A stretch of 64,000 bases of DNA from Streptomyces mirabilis (GTDB taxonomy: Bacteria > Actinomycetota > Actinomycetes > Streptomycetales > Streptomycetaceae), in the NCBI RefSeq assembly GCF_039503195.1, contig NZ_JBCJKP010000001.1:2914001-2978000 (forward strand), written 5' to 3'. Positions 18,353 to 30,980 of the stretch are shown here, piece by piece (position 1 is the stretch's first letter; each line of letters begins with the position of its first letter). The notes beneath the pieces are model-generated. The model saw only the letters and a list, made by a program, of their open reading frames with translations. It was not told the origin of the DNA and ran no database searches. Made by a program: the position numbers and the translations under genes.

Positions 18353-18445
18353 GAGCCCCCCTTGCGTGAGTCCGCCACAGCAGCGAACAGATGCCAGGCT
18401 CATGACACTTCATGGTCAAGTCAAGGGTGCCTCACAGGAACGCAA

Positions 18446-18486
18446 ACGCCGGTGCCGACGTCCCAAGTGGACATCGGCACCGGCGT
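18446..18486. terminator. Terminator between whiA and the carboxypeptidase gene
   Basis: ACGCCGGTGCCGA (18446-18458) pairs perfectly with TCGGCACCGGCGT (18474-18486); TCC and GGA in the loop can extend the structure. It starts 29 bp beyond the whiA stop and should end the uvrC-rapZ-yvcK-whiA transcript. Confidence 0.8.
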
Positions 18487-18514
18487 GTTGGGCTTCCGGC
18501 GATCGACGGACGGG

Positions 18515-19504
18515 TCAGCCCGCGAGGTTGTCCGCCATCTCCTCGGTGAGGTTCGACTCCGTCCCGGGGATGCCGAGATCCTGGGCCCGCTTGTCGGCCA
18601 TCGCCAGCAGCCGACGGATACGGCCGGCGACGGCGTCCTTGGTCAGCGGCGGGTCGGCGAGCGCGCCCAGCTCCTCCAGGGAGGCCTGCTTGTGCTCCAT
18701 GCGCAGCCGTCCGGCGGCCGCGAGGTGCTCGGGCACCTCGTCCGCGAGGATCTCCAGGGCGCGCTGCACGCGGGCTCCGGCGGCGACGGCGGCACGGGCC
18801 GAGCGGCGCAGGTTGGCGTCGTCGAAGTTGGCGAGCCGGTTGGCCGTGGCGCGGACCTCGCGGCGCATCCGCCGCTCCTCCCAGGCCAGCACCGACTCGT
18901 GCGCTCCGAGACGGGTGAGCAGCGCGCCGATCGCGTCTCCGTCACGGACGACCACGCGGTCCACGCCGCGCACCTCGCGGGCCTTCGCGGCGATCGAGAG
19001 CCGACGGGCGGCGCCGACGAGCGCGAGCGCGGCCTCCGGACCCGGGCAGGTGACCTCCAGGGAGGAGGAACGGCCCGGCTCGGTGAGCGAGCCGTGCGCC
19101 AGGAACGCCCCGCGCCAGGCCGCCTCGGCGTCGCAGGTGGCCCCCGAGACCACCTGCGGCGGGAGGCCCCGGATCGGGCGCCCACGGCCGTCCACGAGCC
19201 CCGTCTGGCGGGCCAGCTGGTCGCCGCCCGCCACGACGCGTACGACATACCGGGAGCCGCGGCGCAGACCGCCGGGCGCCATCACGATCAGTTCGGAGCT
19301 GTGGCCGAAGATCTCCAGAATGTCCCGCTTCAGCCGGCGCGCCGCCATCGCGGTGTCCAGCTCCGCCTCGATCACAATCCGGCCGCTCACCAGGTGGAGG
19401 CCGCCGGCGAACCGCAGAATGGCGGAGACCTCCGCCTTTCTGCAGCAGGTCCGGGTGACGGGGAGCCGGGAAATCTCATCCTTCACCGCTGCCGTCATCG
19501 CCAT
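18515..19504 (-). CDS. whiA: Sporulation transcription factor WhiA
   Basis: DNA-binding regulator needed for sporulation septation in Streptomyces, where it is known to work with WhiB; 329 aa. The N-terminal part ([28 protein letters not shown] onward) is the LAGLIDADG-homing-endonuclease-like domain without nuclease activity, and the C-terminal part ([25 protein letters not shown]) is the sigma-region-4-like HTH. The start at 19504 overlaps the yvcK stop by 10 bp; an in-frame ATG two codons later (19498) is an alternative. Last gene of the four-gene operon. Family members are known to autoregulate from an internal promoter; I did not identify one here. Confidence 0.98.
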   Translation of the reverse strand: MAMTAAVKDEISRLPVTRTCCRKAEVSAILRFAGGLHLVSGRIVIEAELDTAMAARRLKRDILEIFGHSSELIVMAPGGLRRGSRYVVRVVAGGDQLARQTGLVDGRGRPIRGLPPQVVSGATCDAEAAWRGAFLAHGSLTEPGRSSSLEVTCPGPEAALALVGAARRLSIAAKAREVRGVDRVVVRDGDAIGALLTRLGAHESVLAWEERRMRREVRATANRLANFDDANLRRSARAAVAAGARVQRALEILADEVPEHLAAAGRLRMEHKQASLEELGALADPPLTKDAVAGRIRRLLAMADKRAQDLGIPGTESNLTEEMADNLAG

Positions 19505-20565
19505 GGGCCGATCCTTCCATGCATCCGAAAAATACGGTCGTACGCGGCGGCCAACAGCTCCGGGTCGTGCCGCGGAGATCCGTCGGTCCGGGCCACCGGC
19601 GCCAGCTCGACCGCGGCGCCGAACCGCTGGGCGGCGTCGGTGAGTGAGTCGCGATCGGGCACGGCGGCCTCGTCGGCCAGCACCACGTCCAGGGCGAGTT
19701 TAGGGGCGTGTCGTCCCAAAACCTCCAAATGACGCTGCGGGGAGAAGCCCTCGGTTTCTCCGGGCTGCGGGGCGAGGTTCAGGGAGAGTACCCGGCGCGC
19801 CTTCGTCTCGGTGAGCGCGTCGAGGAGCTCGGGCACGAGAAGGTGCGGAATCACCGAGGAGAACCAGGAGCCGGGGCCGAGGACCACCCAGTCGGCGTCG
19901 AGGACCGCCGCCACGGCCTCGGGGACGGCGGGCGGGTCGGCGGGGACGACCTGCACGGACTGCACCTCGCCTGGGGTGAGGGCCACGGTCGCCTGTCCCC
20001 GTACCGTGACCACGTCCTCGGGCCGATCCGGGTCGTGTCCCTTGACGAGGGCCTGCAGCTCCAGGGGTACGGCGGACATGGGCAGCACCCGCCCGTGCGC
20101 CCCGAGGAGCCTGCCGACCAGATCCAGGGCCTGGACATGGTCGCCGAGCTGTTCCCACAGGGCGACGATCAGCAGATTGCCGACCGCGTGCTCGTGCAGA
20201 TCGCCCTGGGACTGGAAACGGTGCTGGATGACGCGGGCCCAGGTCTGGCCCCAGTCGTCGTCGCCGCACAGCGCGGCCAGGGCCTTGCGCAGGTCGCCGG
20301 GCGGCAGCACGCCCAGCTCGTCGCGCAGCCGCCCGCTGGAACCGCCGTCGTCGGCCACGGTGACGACGGCGGTGAGGTCGCCGGTGATCCGGCGCAGCGC
20401 GGCGAGCGAGGCGGACAGCCCCATGCCGCCGCCGAGGGCGACGACCTTGGGCTGGGCACCCCGACGGCGCGGCTTCCCGCCGCGCGCCTCGGCGGGCCGG
20501 TCGCCGCGTCCCTCGGAGGCGACCCGGCGCAGCCTGCTCAGCCGCAGTGCGGCACGTCCGGTCAC
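19495..20565 (-). CDS. yvcK: YvcK family protein (UDP-GlcNAc-binding, GluF/CofD-like)
   Basis: Cytoplasmic protein of the YvcK/CofD fold, 356 aa. Homologues bind UDP-sugars and help cell-wall precursor supply and growth on gluconeogenic carbon. The nucleotide-binding loop [13 protein letters not shown] and the [10 protein letters not shown] motif are present, as is the [14 protein letters not shown] segment. A basic stretch of about 38 residues ([12 protein letters not shown]) precedes the core, longer than in Bacillus. GTG start overlaps the rapZ stop (GTGA, 20562-20565). The rapZ-yvcK-whiA linkage is conserved in Gram-positive bacteria. Confidence 0.95.
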   Translation of the reverse strand: MTGRAALRLSRLRRVASEGRGDRPAEARGGKPRRRGAQPKVVALGGGMGLSASLAALRRITGDLTAVVTVADDGGSSGRLRDELGVLPPGDLRKALAALCGDDDWGQTWARVIQHRFQSQGDLHEHAVGNLLIVALWEQLGDHVQALDLVGRLLGAHGRVLPMSAVPLELQALVKGHDPDRPEDVVTVRGQATVALTPGEVQSVQVVPADPPAVPEAVAAVLDADWVVLGPGSWFSSVIPHLLVPELLDALTETKARRVLSLNLAPQPGETEGFSPQRHLEVLGRHAPKLALDVVLADEAAVPDRDSLTDAAQRFGAAVELAPVARTDGSPRHDPELLAAAYDRIFRMHGRIGPWR

Positions 20566-21566
20566 TCGCGCCCCATGTCCCGGTGGACGACCACGGTCTC
20601 CACGCCCTGCGAGGCGAGGCGGGCGGCGAGCTTCTCGGAGGTGGCGACCGAGCGGTGCTTGCCGCCGGTGCAGCCGACCGCGATGGTCACATAGCGCTTG
20701 CCCTCGCGGCGGTAGCCGGCGGCGATGAGCTGGAGCAGCTCGGTGTAGCGGTCGAGGAACTCCTTGGCGCCGGGCTGGTTGAAGACGTACGCCGACACCT
20801 CCTCGTTCAGGCCGGTGAAGGGGCGCAGCTCCGGGACCCAGTGCGGGTTGGGCAGGAAGCGCATGTCCACGACCAGGTCGGCGTCGACCGGAAGGCCGTA
20901 CTTGAAGCCGAAGGACATGACGGTGGCCCGCAGCTCGGGCTCCTCCTCGCCGGCGAATTGGGCGTCCATCTTGGCGCGCAGCTCGTGCACGTTCAGGCTG
21001 GAGGTGTCGATGACCAGGTCGGCGTCGCCGCGCAGCTCGCGCAGCAGCTCACGCTCGGCGTCGATGCCGTCGACGATGCGGCCGTCGCCCTGGAGGGGGT
21101 GCGGACGGCGCACGGACTCGAAGCGGCGCACCAGGGCCTCGTCGGAGGACTCCAGGAAGACGATCCGCCGGGTGACGTTCTTCGCCTCCAGGTCGGCGAG
21201 GGACTCGCGGAGGTTGTCGAAGAAGCGGCGGCCTCGTACGTCGACGACGACCGCGATCCTCGCCACGTTGCCCTGGGAGCGGGCGCCGAGCTCCACCATG
21301 GTGGGGATCAGCGCGGGCGGCAGGTTGTCGACGACGAACCAGCCGAGGTCCTCCAGACACTTGGCGGCCGTCGAGCGGCCCGCCCCGGACATCCCGGAGA
21401 TGATCACCAGCTCGGGGATGGCGGCTTCGGGCACCGCGGGCGTCTCCATCGTCGTACCCCCCTGGGTCTCGTCGGCGGCCTGTGGTTCGGCCGTCTGCCC
21501 GGTCGTCTGCGGTCCGGCCGGTTGTTCGGTCTGTGCTGGGATCTCTTGTCGTTCGTTGTCGCTCAT
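20562..21566 (-). CDS. rapZ: RapZ-family nucleotide-binding protein (YvcJ)
   Basis: RapZ/YvcJ family GTP/ATP-binding protein, 334 aa. In E. coli RapZ is an RNA-binding adaptor controlling glucosamine-6-phosphate synthase; in actinobacteria the role is not settled. The P-loop reads GMSGAGRST (58-66) with Arg64 where a classical Walker A has Lys. The C-terminal RapZ domain has [13 protein letters not shown]. The first ~48 residues are a Gln/Thr/Pro-rich low-complexity extension not in E. coli. ATG overlaps the uvrC stop (ATGA); the stop overlaps the yvcK start. Confidence 0.95.
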   Translation of the reverse strand: MSDNERQEIPAQTEQPAGPQTTGQTAEPQAADETQGGTTMETPAVPEAAIPELVIISGMSGAGRSTAAKCLEDLGWFVVDNLPPALIPTMVELGARSQGNVARIAVVVDVRGRRFFDNLRESLADLEAKNVTRRIVFLESSDEALVRRFESVRRPHPLQGDGRIVDGIDAERELLRELRGDADLVIDTSSLNVHELRAKMDAQFAGEEEPELRATVMSFGFKYGLPVDADLVVDMRFLPNPHWVPELRPFTGLNEEVSAYVFNQPGAKEFLDRYTELLQLIAAGYRREGKRYVTIAVGCTGGKHRSVATSEKLAARLASQGVETVVVHRDMGRE

Positions 21567-23710
21567 GTCTCCTGCCCCCGTCGCTCGTGTGAGGCGCCCG
21601 TGGACACGGGCTCCTCCGGGGAGCCCGTGTCCACGGGCGCCCCGACTTCCTCGTCTTCCATGATCTCTCCAGTCGCCGTGTTCACGGCGGGTGCGGCCGG
21701 AGCCGCCTGGGCGAGGGCCACGGCGACCGCCTCGGCCGTCTTGCGGCCTATGCCGGGGACCTCGCAGATCTGGTCGATGGTCGCGGATCGCAGCTTTTTC
21801 ACCGAGCCGAAGTGCTTGATCAGCGCCTGCTTGCGGGTCTCGCCGAGGCCCGGCACCTCGTCCAGGGGGCTCGCCTTGAAACGCTTGGCCCGCTTGGTGC
21901 GCTGGTAGGTGATGGCGAAGCGGTGGGCCTCGTCACGGACCCGCTGGAGCAGGTACAGGCCCTCGCTGGTGCGCGGCAGGACCACCGGGTCGTCCTCGTG
22001 CGGCAGCCAGACCTCCTCCAGGCGCTTGGCGAGACCGCAGACGGCGATGTCGTCGATGCCCAGTTCGTCGAGGGCCCTCTTGGCCGCAGCGACCTGCGGC
22101 TGGCCACCGTCGACCACGACGAGCTGCGGAGGGTAGGCGAAGCGCTTGGGGCGGCCGTCCTCCTCGGTGAAGGCGTTCCCCGTGGTGTCACCCTCCAGAG
22201 CGGCGTTCCCCAGGGGAGCGCTTTCGGTGGAGGTCCCGTCGGCGGAGGCCCCGTCGCTGGAGATCCCGTCGCTGGAGGCGTCCTCGCCGTCCGTCCACTC
22301 GCCCGTGCGCTCCTTCTCGGCGAGATAGCGCCTGAAGCGGCGGGTGATCACCTCGTGCATGGAGCGGACGTCGTCCTGGCCCTCGAAGCCCTTGATCTGG
22401 AAGCGCCGGTACTCGCTCTTGCGCTGCAGCCCGTCCTCGAAGACGACCATGGAGGCGACCACGTCGTCCCCCTGGAGGTGCGAGATGTCGTAGCACTCGA
22501 TCCGGAGCGGGGCACTGTCCAGGTCGAGGGCTCCGGCGATCTCCTCCAGGGCGCGCGAGCGGGTGGTCAGGTCGGAGGCGCGCTTGGTCTTGTGCAGGCC
22601 GAGCGCCTGGAGCGCGTTGCGCTGCACGGTCTCCATGAGCGCCTTCTTGTCACCGCGCTGCGGGATGCGGAGGGAGACGTTCGACCCGCGGCGCTCGGTC
22701 AGCCACTCCTGGACGGGCTCCACGGGGTCGGGCAGTGCCGGGACGAGCACCTCCTTGGGGACGGAGTCGCCCGTCTCCTCCCCATAGAGCTGCTGCAGCG
22801 CGTGTTCGACCAGGTCACCGGTGGTGACGGCCTCCACCTTGTCGGTGACCCAGCCGCGCTGGCCGCGCACCCGGCCGCCGCGCACGTGGAAGATCTGCAC
22901 GGCGGCTTCCAGCTCGTCCTCGGCGACGGCCATCAGGTCGGCGTCGGTCGCGTCGGCGAGCACGACCGCGTTCTTCTCCATGGCCTTCTTCAGGGCCTCG
23001 ATGTCGTCGCGCAGACGGGCCGCCCGCTCGTACTCCATCTCCTCGGCCGCGTCCGTCATCTGCTGCTCGAGGCGGCGGATGTACGTCCCCGTACGGCCGG
23101 CCATGAAGTCGCAGAACTCCTCCGCCAGCTCACGGTGTTCCTCGTCGGAGACCCGCCCGACGCAGGGGGCGGAGCACTTGCCGATGTAGCCGAGCAGGCA
23201 GGGGCGGTCGGTGCGGGCGGCGTTCTTGAAGACGCCCGCCGAGCAGGTGCGGACCGGGAAGACGCGCAGCAGCAGGTCGACGGTGTCGCGGATCGCCCAC
23301 GCGTGCCCGTACGGACCGAAATAGCGCACGCCCTTGCGCTTGTGGCCGCGCATCACCTGCACACGCGGAAACTCCTCGTTCATCGTCACCGCGAGGTAGG
23401 GGTAGCTCTTGTCGTCGCGGTACTTGACGTTGAACCGGGGGTCGTACTCCTTGATCCAGGAGTACTCCAGCTGTAGCGCCTCGACCTCCGTGGACACCAC
23501 CGTCCACTCCACGGACGCGGCCGTGGTGACCATCGTGCGGGTGCGGGGGTGCAGGCCCGCCAGGTCCTGGAAGTAGCTGGCCAGGCGCTGGCGCAGGCTT
23601 TTCGCCTTTCCGACGTAGATCACCCGGCGGTGCTCGTCGCGGAATTTGTACACCCCGGGAGAGTCCGGGATCTGTCCCGGCTTGGGGCGGTAGCTGGAGG
23701 GGTCGGCCAT
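21563..23710 (-). CDS. uvrC: Excinuclease ABC subunit UvrC
   Basis: Nuclease subunit of nucleotide excision repair, making both incisions with UvrAB; 715 aa. Domains in order: GIY-YIG nuclease ([22 protein letters not shown], about 17-40), Cys cluster near residues 165-185, UVR motif interacting with UvrB, the RNase H-like domain ([17 protein letters not shown]) and C-terminal helix-hairpin-helix repeats. A low-complexity acidic insert (about residues 474-516, Ser/Asp/Gly/Thr repeats such as [11 protein letters not shown]) splits the RNase H-like domain, and the tail after the HhH repeats is also acidic. ATG at 23710 matches [15 protein letters not shown] of homologues. First gene of the operon. 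Confidence 0.97.
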   Translation of the reverse strand: MADPSSYRPKPGQIPDSPGVYKFRDEHRRVIYVGKAKSLRQRLASYFQDLAGLHPRTRTMVTTAASVEWTVVSTEVEALQLEYSWIKEYDPRFNVKYRDDKSYPYLAVTMNEEFPRVQVMRGHKRKGVRYFGPYGHAWAIRDTVDLLLRVFPVRTCSAGVFKNAARTDRPCLLGYIGKCSAPCVGRVSDEEHRELAEEFCDFMAGRTGTYIRRLEQQMTDAAEEMEYERAARLRDDIEALKKAMEKNAVVLADATDADLMAVAEDELEAAVQIFHVRGGRVRGQRGWVTDKVEAVTTGDLVEHALQQLYGEETGDSVPKEVLVPALPDPVEPVQEWLTERRGSNVSLRIPQRGDKKALMETVQRNALQALGLHKTKRASDLTTRSRALEEIAGALDLDSAPLRIECYDISHLQGDDVVASMVVFEDGLQRKSEYRRFQIKGFEGQDDVRSMHEVITRRFRRYLAEKERTGEWTDGEDASSDGISSDGASADGTSTESAPLGNAALEGDTTGNAFTEEDGRPKRFAYPPQLVVVDGGQPQVAAAKRALDELGIDDIAVCGLAKRLEEVWLPHEDDPVVLPRTSEGLYLLQRVRDEAHRFAITYQRTKRAKRFKASPLDEVPGLGETRKQALIKHFGSVKKLRSATIDQICEVPGIGRKTAEAVAVALAQAAPAAPAVNTATGEIMEDEEVGAPVDTGSPEEPVSTGASHERRGQET

Positions 23711-23975
23711 GTCACACACCCTACTGGCGAGGGCCGACACCGCGACGGCCTCCCGGCCCGCCTGTGGACTCAGCCGCCGGGACCGCGATCGCGGATCGGC
23801 CAGAGGGCGGTACAGCAGGTTGAGTAGGTTGCGTATCAGGTGTTGTCGGGGCTTGGTCAACACGCTTCAATGCCTGGGAACTCGGGGTCGTGGACGGCGA
23901 CAGGCGCGTGTGAACAAGCCCCGCGCGCCGGCCGGGCGCCCCCGACGACCTACATCCAACGGTCTGACCAGCCGT

Positions 23976-23989
23976 TGTGAACATTCACA
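23976..23989. promoter_or_regulatory. TGTGAA-CA-TTCACA palindrome at the 5' end of the HTH gene
   Basis: A perfect 14-bp palindrome ending 13 bp before the ATG at 24003 and adjoining the AAAGG ribosome-binding site. It resembles a CRP/FNR half-site pair (TGTGA, TCACA) but with a 4-bp rather than 6-bp spacer. The location suits an autorepression operator or an RNA hairpin controlling translation. Confidence 0.55.
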
Positions 23990-24002
23990 GAAAGGCCCCT
24001 GC

Positions 24003-24950
24003 ATGCGGTACGGCACACAGCACGCGGACGTCGCCATTGCCGAACTGGAGACGGCCTTGGCGGGAGGCCCCTTCCATGTCGCACTGCGCGCCGCGATCGC
24101 CGCACGCGGCCTGCCCCTGCAGCGCGTACAGCACCATCTGTCCCGGTACGGGGTCAAAGTCGGGGTCACGAGCCTGAGTTACTGGCAGCAGGGCGCCCGG
24201 CGCCCGCAGCGCCCCGAGTCGCTGCGCGCCGTGCGCGCCCTGGAGGAGATCCTCCAGCTCCCGGACGAGTCGCTGATCCGGCTGCTGGCCAAGGCAGACC
24301 AGCGCTGCGACCCCCAGCGCCCCACCGGCCGCTCGTACCGCTCCCTGGTGGAGGCCTCCGGCGTCCTGGAGCGGCTCCTGGCCGAGCTGGAGTCACCGCT
24401 CGACGGCGGCATGCACACCCTCGGCCACCACGAACTCGTCCGGATAGGCGCGCACCGGGAGCTGCTCGCGCGCGAGTCCCACCACATCGTGCGGGCCTAC
24501 AAGGACGGTGTGGACCGCTATGTGGCCGTCCACCACGGCGACCCTGGCTGCGCCCCGGAGCGCACGGCGGTCCGAGCCCTGGAGAACTGCCGCACGGGAC
24601 GGGTGCGCTGGCACCACGAGACCGGAGTGATGGTCGCCGAGCTGCTCTTCGACACGCGGCTGCGCGCAGGAGATACGTTCCTCTTCCGCTACGGCTTCGA
24701 GGACGGCACAGCCGGCGCGTCCAGCGAGTACGTACGCGGGTTCGGCTTCGCGGGCGGCCAGTACGCCCTCCAGGTGCGGTTCGCCGAGGATGCGCTGCCC
24801 GTGCGCTGTCACCGGTTCACCCAGCACTCGGCGGCGGCGCCACGCAGCGGCCGCCAGGAGCTCCCCCTCAGCGGGCGTCATCGCTCGGTACATCTGGTCG
24901 AGCCGCGGGTGCGGTCGGGCATCGTGGGCATCGGCTGGGACTGGGAGTGA
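24003..24950 (+). CDS. HTH (XRE-like) DNA-binding conserved protein
   Basis: Streptomyces-type protein of 315 aa with a Cro/C1-like helix-turn-helix near residues 25-95: AIAARGLPLQRVQHHL, then TSLSYWQQGARRPQRPESL, then ALEEILQLPDESL. The remaining about 220 residues form an uncharacterised domain rich in beta strands, with no membrane segment. The start at 24003 has AAAGG upstream, and a 14-bp palindrome overlaps the leader. Divergent from uvrC. Probable transcription regulator; the ligand and target genes cannot be told from sequence. Confidence 0.8.
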   Translation: MRYGTQHADVAIAELETALAGGPFHVALRAAIAARGLPLQRVQHHLSRYGVKVGVTSLSYWQQGARRPQRPESLRAVRALEEILQLPDESLIRLLAKADQRCDPQRPTGRSYRSLVEASGVLERLLAELESPLDGGMHTLGHHELVRIGAHRELLARESHHIVRAYKDGVDRYVAVHHGDPGCAPERTAVRALENCRTGRVRWHHETGVMVAELLFDTRLRAGDTFLFRYGFEDGTAGASSEYVRGFGFAGGQYALQVRFAEDALPVRCHRFTQHSAAAPRSGRQELPLSGRHRSVHLVEPRVRSGIVGIGWDWE

Positions 24951-24989
24951 CCCCGGCCGACCGGGGACGCGACGTCACCGCACTCCCGG

Positions 24990-25394
24990 TCAGGGACCCG
25001 CGACGATCCTGCCGCCCTTGGCCTGCACGGACAGCTCCTTCAGCGGCACGGTGGCAGGGGCCTGCAGCACCTTGCCCGTCGCCGCGTCGAACTCGCTGCC
25101 GTGGCACGGGCAGATCAGCGTCGTGCCCTGGAGCTTGTTGATGGCGCACCCGGCGTGCGTGCAGATCGTGCTGAACGCCTTCAGGGAGCCGTTCTCGGCG
25201 CGGCTGACCACGACGTTCTCTTCCCGGTACAGCTTGGCGGCGCCCTTGGCGACCTCGCTCTGCGCACCCAGCTCGACCGGCGCGGTCGGCGCCGCCGGCG
25301 TCCCGCCCCCGCTGCCCCCGGAGCAGGCACTGAGGGCTACCCCGGCGACTGGGGCGAGCGCCGCTCCTCGCAGGACGGTACGGCGGGCAGGCAT
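24990..25394 (-). CDS. Tat-exported Rieske [2Fe-2S] lipoprotein
   Basis: Small (134 aa) extracytoplasmic Rieske protein. The N-terminus RRTVLRG is a twin-arginine motif, followed by a lipobox LSAC with Cys24 as the lipidation site and a Gly/Ser/Pro linker. Cluster ligands are Cys78-x-His80 and Cys95-x2-His98, with Cys83 and Cys97 placed for the stabilising disulphide. It would carry one [2Fe-2S] cluster at the outer membrane face and pass electrons to an unknown partner; no oxygenase or cytochrome gene is adjacent. Confidence 0.93.
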   Translation of the reverse strand: MPARRTVLRGAALAPVAGVALSACSGGSGGGTPAAPTAPVELGAQSEVAKGAAKLYREENVVVSRAENGSLKAFSTICTHAGCAINKLQGTTLICPCHGSEFDAATGKVLQAPATVPLKELSVQAKGGRIVAGP

Positions 25395-25484
25395 GGCGTC
25401 TCCACAGGTCGGGGCCGGGCGTGTGTCGACGATACCGGTAGGGATGATTCCGCCCCGAGGGGGTCCACATGGGGGCGGGCGACG

Positions 25485-25516
25485 GGACGTAAACGTTTGC
25501 GCAAGCGTTTACGTCC
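25485..25516. promoter_or_regulatory. LacI-family operator (32-bp near-perfect palindrome)
   Basis: GGACGTAAACG (25485-25495) and CGTTTACGTCC (25506-25516) are exact inverted arms, and the centre TTGCGCAA is itself palindromic; only one symmetrical pair mismatches. LacI-family sites typically have a central CG and AAACG/CGTTT half-sites. It lies 88 bp upstream of the lacI-type gene and 91 bp upstream of the divergent Rieske gene, so it could control both. Confidence 0.8.
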
Positions 25517-25604
25517 ACCGCCGGATGCGATAGGTTCCCGCCGGAACAGGCCGAGAGTTCGGGAAGGGCCCAGTGGGTCGCCCGGGGAGAGGCGAGGCAG
25601 GGCG

Positions 25605-26690
25605 ATGGCAACGATGGTCGATGTGGCGGCGCACGCGGGAGTGTCCGTGGCGACCGTCTCCCACGTGCTCAACGACACGCGCCCCGTGCTGCCCCACACC
25701 CGCCAGGCCGTCCTGGACGCCATCGACGCGCTCGGCTACACGCCCAACACCCTGGCCCGTTCCCTGGTCACCGCACGCACCCGGTCCATCGGCCTCGCGG
25801 TGTCGGCGATCAGCAACCCGTACTTCACGGAGATCCTTCAGGGCGTCGAGGCGGGCGCCCTGGAGCACGGGTACGGGCTGCTCCTCGCCGATCCGCACGA
25901 CGATCCCCAGCACGAGCGGAAAGTCGTCCAGCTGCTGCACGAGAGACGCGTCGACGGTCTGATCGTCGCGCCCTCCGCCGTTCCGGACGCGCTTCTGCGC
26001 TACCTCGGGCAGCACAACGTGCCGACCGTCTTCCTGGATCGCCTGGTGGAGGCCCCGGCCGACCACCCCTTCCGCTTCGACCAGGTCTGCGCCGAGAACG
26101 CCGAGCCGATGGCACGACTGGTCGGGCATCTCGCCGAACGGGGTCACCGGCGCATCGGGCTCGTCGCGGGCCTGCCCGGACTCAGCACCACGAACGAGCG
26201 GATCTCCGGCTACCGACACGGCCTCGCGGGCGCCGGGCTCCCCTACGACGAACGGCTCGTGGCGCACGGCGACTCCGAGGCGACGGCCGCCGAACGTGCC
26301 ACCGACGCGCTGCTGTCCCTGGCGGCGCCCCCGACCGCGCTGGTCACCGGAAACAACGCGATGACCATCGGGGCCCTGTGCGCCCTGCGCGAACGCGGTC
26401 TGTCCGTGCCGGACGACCTGGCGCTGTGCTGCTTCGACGACTTCGCCTGGGCTGATCTGTTCGCGCCCCGGCTGACCGCGATCTCCCAGCCCAGCAAGGA
26501 GATCGGCGCGCAGGCCGTCCGGCTGCTCCTGGAACGGCTCGCCTCGCCGGACCACCCGGCCCGCACCGTGCGGCTCCCCTGCGCCTTCGTCCACCGCACC
26601 TCGTGCGGCTGCGCCGAGCCCCCCAGGACATCGGGGGCCTCCCCCACCGACCTGAGTCAGAAGAGTCCCGCGAAAGGATCCCTGTCGTGA
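25605..26690 (+). CDS. LacI-family transcriptional regulator
   Basis: Repressor of sugar-utilisation genes, 361 aa. Residues 1-55 are the LacI HTH (TMVDVAAHAGVSVATVSHVLN) and hinge; the rest is the periplasmic-binding-like effector domain (GLAVSAISNPYFTEILQGVE; CCFDDFAWADLFAPRLTAI). ATG at 25605 is chosen because it begins the HTH directly and follows GAGGCAGGG; the frame opens far upstream through intergenic DNA. Coupled to the sugar kinase gene by a GTGA overlap at 26687-26690. Likely autorepresses through the 25485-25516 operator; the inducer is probably a sugar or sugar phosphate of the kinase pathway. Confidence 0.94.
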   Translation: MATMVDVAAHAGVSVATVSHVLNDTRPVLPHTRQAVLDAIDALGYTPNTLARSLVTARTRSIGLAVSAISNPYFTEILQGVEAGALEHGYGLLLADPHDDPQHERKVVQLLHERRVDGLIVAPSAVPDALLRYLGQHNVPTVFLDRLVEAPADHPFRFDQVCAENAEPMARLVGHLAERGHRRIGLVAGLPGLSTTNERISGYRHGLAGAGLPYDERLVAHGDSEATAAERATDALLSLAAPPTALVTGNNAMTIGALCALRERGLSVPDDLALCCFDDFAWADLFAPRLTAISQPSKEIGAQAVRLLLERLASPDHPARTVRLPCAFVHRTSCGCAEPPRTSGASPTDLSQKSPAKGSLS

Positions 26691-27598
26691 TCGTCGTCGC
26701 CGGTGAGGCCCTGATCGACCTGGTACCGCAGGGCGCGGGCGCGCTCGCGGGCCTGCGGCCCGCACGCGGCGGCGGCCCCTACAACACGGCGGTGGCGCTG
26801 GGCCGCCTCGGCTCCCCCACCGCCTTCTGCTCCCGGGTCTCGTACGACGCCTTCGGCGACGCGCTCCTCGGCGGGCTGCGCGAGGCGGGCGTCGACGTGT
26901 CCTCGGTGCAGCGCGGGACGGAGCCGACGACCCTCGCGGTCGCCTCCATCGACGTGGACGGCTCGGCGGCGTACTCCTTCTACGTCGAGGGCACGGCCGA
27001 CCGCCTGTTCGCCGCGCCGGAGCGGCTCCCTGACGCCACCCGGGCGGTGTCCTTCGGGACCTGCTCGCTGGTCCTGGAGCCGGGCGCGAGCGCCTACGAG
27101 GAGCTGATGCGGGCCGCCGCCGCGCGCGGCGTGTTCACCACGCTCGACCCGAACATCCGGGCCGTGCTCATCCCCGACGCGGACGCCTATCGGGCCCGCT
27201 TCAAGAGCTGGCTGCCGTCGGTGTCGCTCCTCAAGCTCTCCGAGGAGGACGCGCTGTGGCTGGGAGGCACCCCGCGCGAGTGGCTGGCGTCCGGTCCCGC
27301 GGCCGTCGTGATCACCCAGGGCGGCGACGGCCTGACGGTGTTCACCCAGGACGGCTCCGTCCACACCGTGCCCGGTGAGCCGGTCGAGGTCGTGGACACC
27401 ATCGGCGCCGGAGACACGGTGAACGCGGCCCTGCTCCACGGCCTGGCCGCACGGGACGCGCTGTCCCCGGCGGCGCTGGCCGAGCTGGGCCCCGACGGCT
27501 GGAGCGAGCTGCTGCGGTTCGCGGCCTGCGCGGCGGCGATCACCTGCTCACGAGCGGGCGCGGAACCGCCGTTCGCCGCGGAACTCGACGCCCCCTGA
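26687..27598 (+). CDS. PfkB-family sugar kinase (fructokinase-like)
   Basis: ATP-dependent sugar kinase, 303 aa, of the ribokinase/PfkB family, closest in feel to fructokinases. N-terminal substrate segment GEALIDLVPQG and GGGPYNTAVALGRLG (28-42), C-terminal signature DTIGAGDTVNA with catalytic Asp243. GTG start at 26687, overlapping the regulator stop, with AAAGGA upstream. Forms a two-gene operon with the LacI regulator. The actual sugar is not determined by sequence; no transporter gene is adjacent. Confidence 0.9.
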   Translation: MIVVAGEALIDLVPQGAGALAGLRPARGGGPYNTAVALGRLGSPTAFCSRVSYDAFGDALLGGLREAGVDVSSVQRGTEPTTLAVASIDVDGSAAYSFYVEGTADRLFAAPERLPDATRAVSFGTCSLVLEPGASAYEELMRAAAARGVFTTLDPNIRAVLIPDADAYRARFKSWLPSVSLLKLSEEDALWLGGTPREWLASGPAAVVITQGGDGLTVFTQDGSVHTVPGEPVEVVDTIGAGDTVNAALLHGLAARDALSPAALAELGPDGWSELLRFAACAAAITCSRAGAEPPFAAELDAP

Positions 27599-27639
27599 GA
27601 CAGCTGGACCCACTGAGCCGGACAGCTGGACCCACTGAG
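27599..27639. repeat. Duplicated 19-bp sequence after the sugar kinase gene
   Basis: GACAGCTGGACCCACTGAG occurs exactly at 27599-27617 and 27621-27639 (22-bp period), starting directly after the kinase stop codon. Each copy contains the palindrome CAGCTG. It looks like a recent local duplication; no function is evident. Confidence 0.75.
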
Positions 27640-27676
27640 ACCGATGTGCTCCAAGGGCGGCTGACCGTGCAACGGG

Positions 27677-27711
27677 CGGTGCCCCAGGGGGAGAGTTCCC
27701 ATGAGGCACCG
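27677..27711. terminator. Stem-loop between convergent sugar kinase and uvrA genes
   Basis: CGGTGCC (27677-27683) pairs with GGCACCG (27705-27711) with a 21-nt loop that contains a further short GGG/CCC stem. Placed between the ends of convergent genes, it could stop transcription from either side. Modest strength. Confidence 0.45.
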
Positions 27712-27751
27712 TGTTGTTCCTGATGTGTCGGGCCTGGCCCGTCCGGCCGGA

Positions 27752-30793
<3,042 letters not shown>

Positions 30794-30980
30794 GCCGGTC
30801 CGCACCTTTCTTGAGAGTAGTGACAGGGGCCGAGGCCCCCGTCTTTCCCAGACTAGGGGGAGCCACTGACAGCGCCGGTTGCTTTCCCTGGTTCACAACA
30901 ATCCCGGGCCATCCAGCATGCCCGACGCCGCATCCGAGGGTATAGCACGTGCATTCGATTTGCGGGCGTGGCCGACCACC

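Noticed and set aside
18403..18440. TTGACTTGACC as a promoter of the carboxypeptidase gene
   Set aside because: Two overlapping -35-like boxes exist on the minus strand, but no acceptable -10 lies 16-18 bp downstream.
23711..24002. LexA/SOS box for uvrC (also considered for uvrA and uvrB)
   Set aside because: No GAAC-N4-GTTC type site was seen by eye in the three uvr upstream regions; a weight-matrix scan would be decisive.
25509..26765. 418-codon minus-strand open frame opposite the LacI gene
   Set aside because: Low-complexity Gly/Arg/Val sequence; the plus strand carries a complete LacI protein.
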